Assembly (NCBI GenBank): GCA_009838595.1
Contig: VXRI01000185.1
Span: forward strand, 1-12,593
Source of the DNA: Chloroflexota bacterium
GTDB taxonomy: Bacteria > Chloroflexota > Dehalococcoidia > Lucifugimonadales > JADFKI01
Length of the DNA stretch: 12,593 bases
Direction of reading: 5' to 3'
Shown here one piece after another: positions 1-7,006 of the stretch (position 1 is the stretch's first letter; each line of letters starts with the position of its first letter). The position numbers and the translations under genes were made by a program. Below the pieces are notes generated by a model. The model had not been told where the DNA came from and did not search any database. It was given only the letters and a program-made list of their open reading frames with translations.

Positions 1-280
1 TTGATTGGTAAGGAAGATTCTAGAATAATCGCATTACATCTTATATAATGCCGGAACGGATGTTGTGCAATTCCTAGAGTTGAGTGTCTAATTCTGAACG
101 GTGATTGCTCAAGTGTCGTTGTTTTATGTACTGGCGTATTGCACATGATTAATAAAGTGGGTAGCATAGGGGCAATACTCATACATTGAAGTACGATGCG
201 GAGTCTAGCCCGATGGATATGGCTTAGAAGGTGCAATTCTGCCATTATTCGTGTGAGATTTTCTTTCTTTAGGAGCACCG
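1..280. other. Non-coding leader of the phosphatase gene
   Basis: I see no gene here: all frames are broken by stops and base composition is AT-richer than in the neighbouring genes. The stretch probably holds the promoter and 5' leader of the response regulator gene at 281. A TATAAT hexamer lies at 44-49, but no convincing -35 stands 16-18 bp before it. AGGAG at 271-275, five bases before the ATG at 281, is a good ribosome binding site. A 7-bp perfect inverted repeat, GTATTGC (136-142) and GCAATAC (172-178), brackets a weak promoter candidate listed separately. Confidence 0.6.
139..167 (+). promoter_or_regulatory. Weak candidate sigma70-type promoter
   Basis: TTGCAC (139-144), a 17-nt spacer, then TAGCAT (162-167). 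The match is 3/6 at the -35 and 4/6 at the -10, so this could be chance in AT-rich DNA. It would give a leader of about 105 nt before the ATG at 281. The flanking GTATTGC/GCAATAC inverted repeat could be an operator around it, but nothing confirms that. Confidence 0.2.
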
Positions 281-1456
281 ATGAAAGAAATAGCGAAAAA
301 GATACTGGTTGTGGACGATGAACCAGACCTGATGCCGTTGGTGATGCAGCGGATGCGCCGTGACATACGGCGCGGCAAGTACGAGTTCCACTTTGCGGGG
401 AATGGCATCGAGGCGATTGATGTGCTGAGCGAGATCAGCGACATCGACATGATCATCACTGACATCAATATGCCCGGTATGGATGGGCTTGCGCTTCTGG
501 AAAAGATACCGGACGTCAACCCTAATACGCGCTCCATCGTCGTGTCCGCGTATGGCGATATGAACAACATACGCACGGCGATGAACCGTGGCGCTTTCGA
601 CTTCGTTACCAAGCCCATAGACTTCGGTGACCTGCGCGTTACGATAGAGCGTACCCTGCGCAATCTGCAGGAATGGCGCGAAGCGATGTCGTCTCGCGAC
701 AAGCTCACGGCTCTGGAAAGCGAGCTGGATGTCGCAAATCAGATACAGCAATCCATATTGCCTACAGAGTTCCCCAAGCATGACGGGTTCAGAATTTTCG
801 GCAGCATGGAGCCCGCCAAGGAAGTCGGCGGTGACTTTTTCGATTTGGTGCTTCTTGAAGACAGTTGCGTCGGGTTATCAGTCGCGGATGTGTCTGACAA
901 GGGTGTGCCTGCCGCGCTGTTCATGATGTCCAGCCGCACGATGATGAAGGGTGCAGCCATCAGCGCGCGAGACCCGGGCGAAGTGCTGAGCATCGTCAAT
1001 TCCATGCTCGCGGAAGACAACGACCCGCAGATGTTCGTAACCGTGCTTTATGCAGTGTACGACCCCGACAACGGGCAGTTCACCTATGCCAGTGGTGGCC
1101 ACGACGCGCCGCTGGTCGTCCACGCGGATGGTAGTTCGGACTTGTTAGACCTGACCAGCGGACTGGTGCTCGGCATCGTGCCGGACATCGTGTTCGAGCA
1201 GAACAGCGTTACGCTCAAACCCGGCGACACCGTCATCTGCTACACGGATGGCGTAACCGAGGCGATGAACAGTGAGGGCGAGCAGTTCGGCATCAAACGG
1301 CTGAAGCAGACATTCATTGATTCGCCACCCATCAACGCGCAGGATGCGGTGGAGAAGATATTCAACGCTGTGTCGTCTTTCGCGGATGGCACGGTGCAAT
1401 CAGACGACATAACCTGTCTGACGCTCTCTCGCGACGTGATGACGCCGGACGAATAG
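281..1456 (+). CDS. Response regulator with PP2C/SpoIIE-type serine phosphatase output (RsbU-like)
   Basis: 391-residue cytosolic two-domain signalling protein. Residues 8-120 are a CheY-like receiver with the acidic pair D12/D13, phospho-acceptor D61 in TDINMPGMDG, S89 and K111 in the TKP motif. A helical linker (about 126-160) leads to a PPM/SpoIIE phosphatase domain. That domain has VGGDFFD at 182-188, ADVSDKG at 202-208, SGGHD at 271-275, TDGVTEA at 322-328 and SDDIT at 374-378, so the metal-binding aspartates are all kept and the enzyme should be active. Family knowledge: phosphorylation of such receivers usually switches the phosphatase, which dephosphorylates an anti-sigma antagonist (RsbV type) in a partner-switching or general stress pathway. 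The start is set by AGGAG five bases upstream. No kinase, STAS protein or sigma factor is visible nearby, so the actual target is unknown. The gene is convergent with the liv operon. Confidence 0.93.
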   Translation: MKEIAKKILVVDDEPDLMPLVMQRMRRDIRRGKYEFHFAGNGIEAIDVLSEISDIDMIITDINMPGMDGLALLEKIPDVNPNTRSIVVSAYGDMNNIRTAMNRGAFDFVTKPIDFGDLRVTIERTLRNLQEWREAMSSRDKLTALESELDVANQIQQSILPTEFPKHDGFRIFGSMEPAKEVGGDFFDLVLLEDSCVGLSVADVSDKGVPAALFMMSSRTMMKGAAISARDPGEVLSIVNSMLAEDNDPQMFVTVLYAVYDPDNGQFTYASGGHDAPLVVHADGSSDLLDLTSGLVLGIVPDIVFEQNSVTLKPGDTVICYTDGVTEAMNSEGEQFGIKRLKQTFIDSPPINAQDAVEKIFNAVSSFADGTVQSDDITCLTLSRDVMTPDE

Positions 1457-1470
1457 GCGGCTCAGCTGCC
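1456..1470. terminator. Possible small shared hairpin between convergent genes
   Basis: GGCGGC (1456-1461), TCA, GCTGCC (1465-1470) can form six pairs including one G-U. It contains the last base of the phosphatase stop codon and the entire TGA of livF. The 5-nt gap leaves no room for separate terminators. There is no T-run on either side and the 3-nt loop is tight, so terminator activity is doubtful. Confidence 0.2.
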
Positions 1471-2205
1471 CAGGAATACCTGCGTCAGAATATCAGTCTC
1501 GCGGATGGACTGCGGGGTGCCAGAGTGCACCACGCGCCCCTTGTCCAGTACATACGCTTTGTCCACGATGTCCAGCACGCCCTTGATGTTGTGCTCTACA
1601 ACCAGAATCGTCGTGCTGAGCCGGTCGCTTATCTCCGCGACCTTCTGAAACACCTCGCTGACGATAATGGGCGCGAGCCCAAGCGTCGGTTCATCGAGCA
1701 GCAGCACTTCAGGCGCCGCCATCAGTCCTCTGCCAAGCGCGAGCATCTGCTGTTGACCGCCTGACATTTGGCTCGCGAGGTCGCCACGCTTCTCGTGCAG
1801 TATGGGAAACAACTCCATCACGGAATCAAGTCGACGCACCTTCTCTGCTCTGTCCTTCAAGTACAGACAGCCCATCTCCAAGTTTTCCTCAACGGTTAAA
1901 TGCGTGAAGACGCGCCTCCCCTGCGGCACGAACGATATACCCTGTTTCACAATCTCGTGCGTCGCCGCTTCCAAGGGCATTTGCCGCCAGAATACCTCGC
2001 CTTCAACGACTGGCGCAAGCCCCATAACCGCCTTGAGCACGGTGGATTTGCCAGCGCCGTTCGGCCCCATGACCGCGACCATCTCACCCTTGCGCACGCC
2101 TAACGATACGCTGTCCAACGCGACCACCGCATCGTAATGCACGGATATGTCAACCAGACTGAGTAGTTCTGCGCCGTCTTCCATGCCTTGCACCGTCATT
2201 CCCAC
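1462..2205 (-). CDS. livF: Branched-chain amino acid-type ABC transporter, ATP-binding protein LivF
   Basis: 247-residue cytoplasmic ATPase, the second of the two nucleotide-binding subunits that power a LivHM permease. Counting from the GTG at 2205, it shows Walker A GPNGAGKST (47-55), Q-loop Q95 in FVPQGRRVF, ABC signature SGGQQQ (148-153), Walker B VLLLDEP (167-173) and H-loop H205 in VVEH. The VPQGR and short LivF-type C terminus separate it from LivG. The start is not certain. GTG 2205, ATG 2199 and ATG 2184 are in frame and none has a strong Shine-Dalgarno; GGA eight bases before 2205 is the best. It is the last gene of the livKHMGF operon, 63 nt after livG, and its end abuts the convergent phosphatase gene. 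Substrate specificity cannot be read from the ATPase. Confidence 0.95.
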   Translation of the reverse strand: MGMTVQGMEDGAELLSLVDISVHYDAVVALDSVSLGVRKGEMVAVMGPNGAGKSTVLKAVMGLAPVVEGEVFWRQMPLEAATHEIVKQGISFVPQGRRVFTHLTVEENLEMGCLYLKDRAEKVRRLDSVMELFPILHEKRGDLASQMSGGQQQMLALGRGLMAAPEVLLLDEPTLGLAPIIVSEVFQKVAEISDRLSTTILVVEHNIKGVLDIVDKAYVLDKGRVVHSGTPQSIRETDILTQVFLGS

Positions 2206-2236
2206 GCCAATTATCCAACCATTTCACGCCAAATCT

Positions 2237-2260
2237 GAACGCGCGTGAAGCGCAATGTTC
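2237..2260 (-). promoter_or_regulatory. Bulged hairpin in the livG-livF spacer
   Basis: In the 63-nt gap, GAAC+GCGC (2237-2244) faces GCGC (2250-2253) and GTTC (2257-2260) with a 5-nt loop and a 3-nt bulge. The livG-livF gap is the longest inside the operon, the other junctions being -4, 4 and 41 nt. The hairpin could protect mRNA ends or tune livF translation. It has no T-run and is only weakly supported. Confidence 0.2.
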
Positions 2261-2268
2261 CGCGCTGC

Positions 2269-3042
2269 TTATGTCCCAAGATACGCATGGATGACCTCTT
2301 CGCGCGCCAGCACTTCGTCCACTTCACCTTCGACTAGCAGCCTGCCGCTGTCTAGCACGATTAGGTGGTCGGACAGCTCGCGCACGATATCCATGTTGTG
2401 CGATATGAACAGCACGGTGCGGCCATCGTCGCGCACTTGCTTTAGGATGCCCTTGATGCGCTCTAGCATCTGCGGGAACAGGCCTGCGAACGGCTCGTCG
2501 AACAGATAGATTTGCACATCGAGCGCCATCGCGCGGCCAATTTCCAGCAACTTGCGCTGTCCGTAGGATAGTTCCATCGCCAAAGAATCGCGCTTGTCCC
2601 ACAGCCCTACACTTTCCAAGATGCTCTGCGCCTTCGCCCTGTGTGACTGCTTAGCGCGCTCAAACAGCGCGGGGAATACGCGGCGGTCTGTCAGCACGAC
2701 CATCACGTTGTCCATGACGCTAATCTGGTCGAACAGCCGCACTTCTTGAAATGTGCGCGTGATGCCGTGGTCGGGCGTTTCATGTGCCTTCACCAAATGC
2801 AAGCCAAGCCCATCCACGATGACCATTCCGCCGTCCAGCGGCAGTGTGCCGCTAAGCAGGTTGATGAGCGTGGATTTGCCGGAGCCGTTGGGGCCTACGA
2901 TGCTCGTCATTCCGCGTCGTGGTATGTAGATGGACAGTTCGTCCACTGCCTTGACCGCGCCGAAATGCTTGGAGATTTCGCGTGTCTCGAGCGCGAAGTC
3001 GTCCGGTGCGTGTTCACCTTCAATTGTTGTGTGAATACTCAT
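2269..3042 (-). CDS. livG: Branched-chain amino acid-type ABC transporter, ATP-binding protein LivG
   Basis: 257-residue cytoplasmic ATPase partnering LivF and the LivH/LivM permeases. From ATG 3042 it shows Walker A GPNGSGKST (50-58), Q-loop Q99 in RTFQEVRLF, signature LSYGQRK (158-164), Walker B IYLFDEP (178-184) and H-loop H215 in ISHNMD, where LivG proteins usually read EHDM. The LSYGQ signature and RTFQ loop are typical of LivG. The reading frame stays open upstream to 3462, but that part is arginine/histidine-rich and lies antisense-frame over livM, so it is a shadow. The ATG at 3042 overlaps the livM stop by ATGA and has GGAAG eight bases upstream, which indicates translational coupling. 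Its length matches the family norm of about 255. Confidence 0.95.
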   Translation of the reverse strand: MSIHTTIEGEHAPDDFALETREISKHFGAVKAVDELSIYIPRRGMTSIVGPNGSGKSTLINLLSGTLPLDGGMVIVDGLGLHLVKAHETPDHGITRTFQEVRLFDQISVMDNVMVVLTDRRVFPALFERAKQSHRAKAQSILESVGLWDKRDSLAMELSYGQRKLLEIGRAMALDVQIYLFDEPFAGLFPQMLERIKGILKQVRDDGRTVLFISHNMDIVRELSDHLIVLDSGRLLVEGEVDEVLAREEVIHAYLGT

Positions 3043-4094
3043 AACTTGTACTTCCCGACCAAACCTTGCGGTCTGAACAGCATCAGCAACACCAGCAATA
3101 TGCCCAGCACCACTTGCCGTGCCTGCCCAATGTATTCGGCTGGCAAGAATGGCAGGAAGCGCATGCCTTCTTCGAGCAGCACGAACGCCATTGCGCCGAG
3201 CAGCGATCCCCAAATGGTGGCGAGTCCGCCGAGTATCACGATGGACACCAGCAATATGGATTCCAGCAATATGAACGAGAACGGGTCGATAAAGCTTGTC
3301 CAGCTGGCGAACAACCCGCCCGCAAGCCCCGCAATCATCGCGGATATAACCCATATCGCCAGCTTGTATTGTGTCGCCTGATAGCCGAACACTTCGATGG
3401 CGTCTTCGTCCTCGCGGATGGCGGTGAGCACCCTGCCGAACGACGATGTAACGATGATCCACGCAATCAACATCACGACTGCGAGGATTGCCAGCACGAA
3501 CAGCAAGAACTGTAATTCGCCATTAAGCGTCCAGCCGCCAATCTGCGGTCTGGCAATCTCGTGTATGCCGAACGCTCCGCGCGTCAGACTGCGCGCGTTC
3601 AGGAACACATTGAAAGCGATGATTGCAAAGCCGAACGACACCAGTACATAAATGTCATCGCGGAAGCGGTTGAACACCACGCCCACCGCCAGCGCAACTA
3701 CGCCAGAAAGCAGCACGCAAACGGGCAGTGCGGCGAAGAAGGGCCACGCGAATGTCGTCAGCGCCTCAGTGCGCAACTGCTCGTATTCCGGATTGGAGCT
3801 GAGAACCGCCATTGAGTACGCGCCTATGCCGAAAAAGCCGATGTGCCCCACAGACAGCAGGCCTGTGAATCCGACGACAAGATTCAGGCTTACGGCGAGC
3901 ATCGCCCAGATGGCGAACACAGTGCCGACCGTGACTGCGAATCCGGCGCCCTGCCACAGCATAAACACCACCGCCCAGCCTATGACGAACAGATTCGCCC
4001 AGAGTTGTATGTTACCCCGCCATGCCCTCCACAAATCGCGTGGAGTGCGGATGAAGTTCAGGCTGTTCACTATGGGCTTCAATATAATTCGCAT
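3039..4094 (-). CDS. livM: Branched-chain amino acid-type ABC transporter, permease LivM
   Basis: 351-residue inner-membrane permease with about nine to ten hydrophobic segments. It pairs with LivH to form the substrate channel. The family landmark GFTGLLSVGHIGFFGIGAY lies at about residues 75-93, the cytoplasmic coupling loop FGRVLTAIREDEDAIEVFGY lies in the second half, and the protein ends FRPQGLVGKYKL, a standard LivM terminus. The start ATG at 4094 has GAGAAG eight bases upstream, inside the end of livH. The gap to the livH stop is 4 nt, and the stop overlaps livG by 4 nt, so the three genes are likely translationally coupled. Length is normal for LivM. Nothing looks damaged. Confidence 0.95.
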   Translation of the reverse strand: MRIILKPIVNSLNFIRTPRDLWRAWRGNIQLWANLFVIGWAVVFMLWQGAGFAVTVGTVFAIWAMLAVSLNLVVGFTGLLSVGHIGFFGIGAYSMAVLSSNPEYEQLRTEALTTFAWPFFAALPVCVLLSGVVALAVGVVFNRFRDDIYVLVSFGFAIIAFNVFLNARSLTRGAFGIHEIARPQIGGWTLNGELQFLLFVLAILAVVMLIAWIIVTSSFGRVLTAIREDEDAIEVFGYQATQYKLAIWVISAMIAGLAGGLFASWTSFIDPFSFILLESILLVSIVILGGLATIWGSLLGAMAFVLLEEGMRFLPFLPAEYIGQARQVVLGILLVLLMLFRPQGLVGKYKL

Positions 4095-4098
4095 TGCA

Positions 4099-5451
4099 CT
4101 ATCTTCTCGGCAAGATTCCGTTTGGCCAGAACGACAGGAACAAGATTAGCAGCACGAACGAAATAGCGTCCTTCCATTCGCCGGCGAGGTCCCAGATGCC
4201 AAACTGCTCAATCATTCCCAGCACGAAGCCACCGAGCAGTGCGCCGTATAGGTTGCCGATGCCGCCGACTACGGACGCAATCCAGCCTTTCAGCAGCAGC
4301 AGCAATCCCATTCGTGGCTGTATGGCGGTGTCGTGGCCGCTGAGTATGCCGCCCAGCGCGGCGTACACCGCGCCCACGAAGAACACAATCGCGATGACCA
4401 CCGTCGTGTTAATTCCGACAACCTTGGATACCTCTTCGTCGTCGCCAATTGCCCTGACCGCTTTGCCAAAGGTCGTCCACTTCAACGCAAACAGCAATGC
4501 GATAAAGCCGACAATAGACACACCGACGGTAAATATGTTGAAGCCCTTAAGGTTCGCGCCCGCGATAACCCATGGTTCGCTGCCAAATGCATCGGGGAGC
4601 GGGCGCGGCGCGCTCTGAAAGATTATCGTGGTGAACGCGGTCATGGCGAGCAGTATGCCTAGCGATGCCACCAACATCACCAACGGCGATCGCGCGCGCT
4701 CACGCATATACGCATACAGCCCGCGATACAGCGCAAGTCCAACGATGCCGGCGAGCAGGCAAGACACTGCCCAGCTCAGGTACAACCCCGCGCCGTCCGT
4801 TTGGAATATCAGGCGCCCGATGTATGCGCCAATCGCACAGCCAATCACCGCGCCAAGAATCACGACCGGTACAGCACTAGCATCGAAAAGCACATATCGA
4901 TATGCGCGATAGAGCAGCCAGCACACAACAACAGCCACGATTACGCCAACCGCAGGACTCAACAACGCGGTCATCAGCACGGGGAAAGTTAGAACGAACC
5001 ACATGTAGATGCCCGCCGCCGTGCCAACTACGCCGTCTATCGCGCGGATGGTAATGCGGCTCGTTCCGCGCTGGCGCAACCGTGCGCCAAATGCTTCGTG
5101 CATCGCCCATGCCGCCACGCCCGCGGTAACGAGCGCGAATACGGCATTGAGTATAGGCTCGTTGACTTCGTACCTGCCACCGAGCGTGTCGAACGAGCGT
5201 AGGTAGAACACCCCGTATGCGCCAAGCGCCGCCGCCGCGCCGTAGTATAGGTCGAAGAACCACACGGTGCTATAGACGAGCGTGAACCCAATCGCTATCA
5301 GGGCGTACACCGCGCCGACTGCCAGCCCATTGAAAGTGAACTGTAACGCCTGCTCCGGAGACTGCGTTATTTTCCAAACAACATAGAGAGCGGCGGCAAC
5401 TGCCAGCGAGTACGCTAGAGTCGTACCATAATCTTCGCGCAATCTGTACAA
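4099..5451 (-). CDS. livH: Branched-chain amino acid-type ABC transporter, permease LivH with internal membrane insert
   Basis: 450-residue inner-membrane permease, about 150 longer than usual LivH (near 300). Residues 36-82 match the LivH start (FNGLAVGAVYALIAIGFTLVY), and residues 226-450 match the rest: SPLVMLVASLGILLAM at 255-270, coupling loop FGKAVRAIGDDEEVSKVVGI at 328-347, GWIASVVGGIGNLYGALLGG at 389-408, end FWPNGILPRR. Between them, about 85-225 holds three or four extra hydrophobic stretches (about 100-117, 141-180, 192-212). The usual NFAHG motif reads FDLYYG at 66-71. There is also an extra N-terminal helix at 11-27. The TTG start at 5451 is supported by AGGTGGA five bases upstream and by an in-frame TAG directly before it; no ATG occurs before residue 150. 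It follows livK by 41 nt. The join may reflect a lineage-specific permease form rather than damage, since the frame is intact. Confidence 0.9.
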   Translation of the reverse strand: MYRLREDYGTTLAYSLAVAAALYVVWKITQSPEQALQFTFNGLAVGAVYALIAIGFTLVYSTVWFFDLYYGAAAALGAYGVFYLRSFDTLGGRYEVNEPILNAVFALVTAGVAAWAMHEAFGARLRQRGTSRITIRAIDGVVGTAAGIYMWFVLTFPVLMTALLSPAVGVIVAVVVCWLLYRAYRYVLFDASAVPVVILGAVIGCAIGAYIGRLIFQTDGAGLYLSWAVSCLLAGIVGLALYRGLYAYMRERARSPLVMLVASLGILLAMTAFTTIIFQSAPRPLPDAFGSEPWVIAGANLKGFNIFTVGVSIVGFIALLFALKWTTFGKAVRAIGDDEEVSKVVGINTTVVIAIVFFVGAVYAALGGILSGHDTAIQPRMGLLLLLKGWIASVVGGIGNLYGALLGGFVLGMIEQFGIWDLAGEWKDAISFVLLILFLSFWPNGILPRR

Positions 5452-5458
5452 CTAAATC

Positions 5459-5488
5459 CACCTAGCTATCGGCGATAAACATCAGGTG
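5459..5488 (-). promoter_or_regulatory. Inverted repeats in the livK-livH spacer overlapping the livH ribosome binding site
   Basis: Plus-strand CACCT (5459-5463) and AGGTG (5484-5488) are complementary, and the first is part of the AGGTGGA Shine-Dalgarno of livH on the minus strand. An inner perfect palindrome TATCG-G-CGATA spans 5467-5477. In RNA the outer arms could hide the livH ribosome binding site, which would favour receptor over permease synthesis, a common need in such operons. The stem is only five pairs, so this remains a guess. Confidence 0.25.
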
Positions 5489-5492
5489 TGCG

Positions 5493-6680
5493 CTACTCGG
5501 ACGGAGCCGGCCCAAGCACCTTGTACCCAAGGTTATCCTCCGACCTGTCAGGCGGCGGCAAAATCTCCACGACCACATTCGCCAAGCCGACGACCTCGCC
5601 GTTCCCGTCGAAACTGTAGTTGCTGCCAATTGTCCCGCTCCAAGTGATGTCGTATAGGCAATCCCTGAAACCGTCGGCGTCCTGATCGTCGTCTGTCTGC
5701 TTCAGGCACTCGGCTGTGATATAGACATCGTCGTACGCAGAGCCAAGATACCAGCGCAAGGTGATGTAATCGTAGCGTTCCATGAAGTTGGACAGAACTT
5801 CCTGCGCCTTGGAGTTGGCGGGGTCAAGGTCAGCGATGATTGCTTTCACGCCCGTCGCCGCATCGCCCGCTATTTCCAGCGCAGTTGCTCCGACGACCAC
5901 ATCTTCGCCGTATATCGGACCATTGAAGCCCAACTCGCGCGCCTGCTTGATTATCGTGCCGCCGGTGAACTCCGACTGCGCCGCGATATGCAGCGCGTCA
6001 GGGCTCTCGCCAATCAGCTTGGTAAGCTGCGACCTGAAATCGGTTACATCGGAAGCGTAGCGTTCCGTCCCTACAACTTTGCCACCCCGCTTCTCGAACT
6101 GCTCCACTGATGTGCGCCTCACGCCCTCCGCATAGTCCGTGGCCTCTGTGATGGTGGCGAGATTTCGTATGCTGTCCGACCAAAGAACATTGCCCGTGTC
6201 TATGCCCCGCTGCGCGTCGCTCATGGATGTGCGGAATATGTAGTCGCCGGCGTTCGCGATGTCCGGGTTCGTGGCAAGTCCGGAGAACATCACCACGCCA
6301 TCTTCTTCGGCGAGCGGCGCAGCGCCGAGCATCGCGCCACTGCACGATGTGCCGAGGATAATCTTCACACCATCAACATCCGTCAGTTTTCTGTACGCGG
6401 TGATAGCGTCCTGCGCGTTGCACTTCTCGTCTTCGACGATCAGTTCAAGCATGCGTCCATTAATGCCACCGGCCGCGTTAATCTCATCTACCGCCATCTG
6501 CTTCGCCTGCACCGCGACATTGCCGTAGGTCTCGCCCGGCCCAGTTACGGACTCCATGACGCCAATCTTGAACGATTCACTACTTGCGCCGCCGCCAATA
6601 GAGCCACATGCCAAAACTGCGATGGATACGAGCACCACGAGCGCAATAACGAATGCTTGCCTGAAATATCCGATTGTCAT
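5493..6680 (-). CDS. livK: Branched-chain amino acid-type ABC transporter substrate-binding lipoprotein LivK/LivJ
   Basis: 395-residue extracytoplasmic receptor of the type I periplasmic-binding fold (Peripla_BP_6), which captures the ligand and delivers it to LivHM. From ATG 6680 it has a short N terminus, a hydrophobic signal segment (about 9-24) and lipobox VLAC with lipidated C25, then a Gly/Ser linker. The mature part opens KIGVMESVTGPGETYG, typical of Leu/Ile/Val or amide receptors. C87 and C113 correspond to the conserved N-terminal disulfide. Near the C terminus C325 and C341 flank a DQDADGFRD loop (332-340). The frame extends to a TTG at 6698, but AAAGGA six bases before 6680 makes the ATG the better start. 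First gene of the operon. The ligand cannot be told from sequence; amino acids, amides or urea are all seen in this family. Confidence 0.93.
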   Translation of the reverse strand: MTIGYFRQAFVIALVVLVSIAVLACGSIGGGASSESFKIGVMESVTGPGETYGNVAVQAKQMAVDEINAAGGINGRMLELIVEDEKCNAQDAITAYRKLTDVDGVKIILGTSCSGAMLGAAPLAEEDGVVMFSGLATNPDIANAGDYIFRTSMSDAQRGIDTGNVLWSDSIRNLATITEATDYAEGVRRTSVEQFEKRGGKVVGTERYASDVTDFRSQLTKLIGESPDALHIAAQSEFTGGTIIKQARELGFNGPIYGEDVVVGATALEIAGDAATGVKAIIADLDPANSKAQEVLSNFMERYDYITLRWYLGSAYDDVYITAECLKQTDDDQDADGFRDCLYDITWSGTIGSNYSFDGNGEVVGLANVVVEILPPPDRSEDNLGYKVLGPAPSE

Positions 6681-6775
6681 CTGGCATCCTTTCCGCAAAG
6701 CACGTTTGCAGATTCAACCACCTACGATTTCGTTAATCATGCGTCACCCGAGTCACACATATCCATTAGTTTTAC

Positions 6776-6804
6776 CATATACCACCCCTTACAAATTTAT
6801 GCAA
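6776..6804 (-). promoter_or_regulatory. Candidate promoter of the liv operon
   Basis: On the minus strand TTGCAT (6804-6799), a 17-nt spacer and TATATG (6781-6776) give a sigma70-like arrangement pointing at livK. Matches are 3/6 and 4/6. It would leave a leader of roughly 90 nt before the ATG at 6680. It is the best pair I find in this leader but was not tested. Confidence 0.35.
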
Positions 6805-6837
6805 TACCTCTGAGATGATTTCGCAAATCCCTCATGT

Positions 6838-6924
6838 TATCATTCCGAACGCAGTGATGATTTTGAAATTGTTGCATGCAAATCTGTTTCCGACTTTAGA
6901 TTTCTCGCTCCACTCGAAATGACA
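6838..6924. repeat. Imperfect inverted-repeat element (REP/MITE-like)
   Basis: Left arm 6838-6868 (TATCATTCCGAACGCAGTGA...) and right arm 6894-6924 (read on the minus strand as TGTCATTTCGAGTGGAGCGA...) agree at 19 of 31 positions, and most differences are transitions, several of them compatible with G-U pairing. The unit TCATTcCGA...GCAGTGAgGAATCT / AGATTTCTCGC...TCGAAATGACA resembles a dispersed intergenic repeat family I know from several bacterial genomes, including Chloroflexota. Here the arms have diverged and no target-site duplication is obvious, so it looks like an old copy. It encodes nothing. Confidence 0.55.
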
Positions 6925-6985
6925 GGGGAAAGGCGAAACGACGGGAATAAATTGCATTTGTGAAGCATGTGCCCGACTGCGATCG

Positions 6986-7006
6986 GGTATCATCTTATAC
7001 CTTTTT
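6986..7006 (+). terminator. Small hairpin followed by T5
   Basis: GGTAT (6986-6990), loop CATCTT, ATACC (6997-7001), then TTTTT (7002-7006) has the layout of a weak intrinsic terminator on the plus strand. A competing 5-bp hairpin CCCGA/TCGGG (6972-6976 with 6983-6987) shares two bases with it. No plus-strand gene lies upstream in the spacer, so it may end a short leader or untranslated RNA, or be chance. Confidence 0.25.

Noticed and set aside
2746..3381. Long plus-strand frame antisense to livG and livM
   Set aside because: It is a shadow of strongly supported minus-strand genes: low-complexity translation and no ribosome site.
3043..3462. N-terminal extension of livG giving a 397-residue protein
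   Set aside because: The added residues are Arg/His-rich with no domain, overlap livM in another frame, and the ATG at 3042 has a ribosome site and the ATGA overlap typical of coupled liv genes.
5270..5461. GTG start at 5461 for a 63-codon minus-strand frame at the livH start
   Set aside because: It is out of frame with LivH and its peptide is unlike any membrane or liv protein; the TTG at 5451 keeps the LivH frame and has the better spacing to AGGTGGA.
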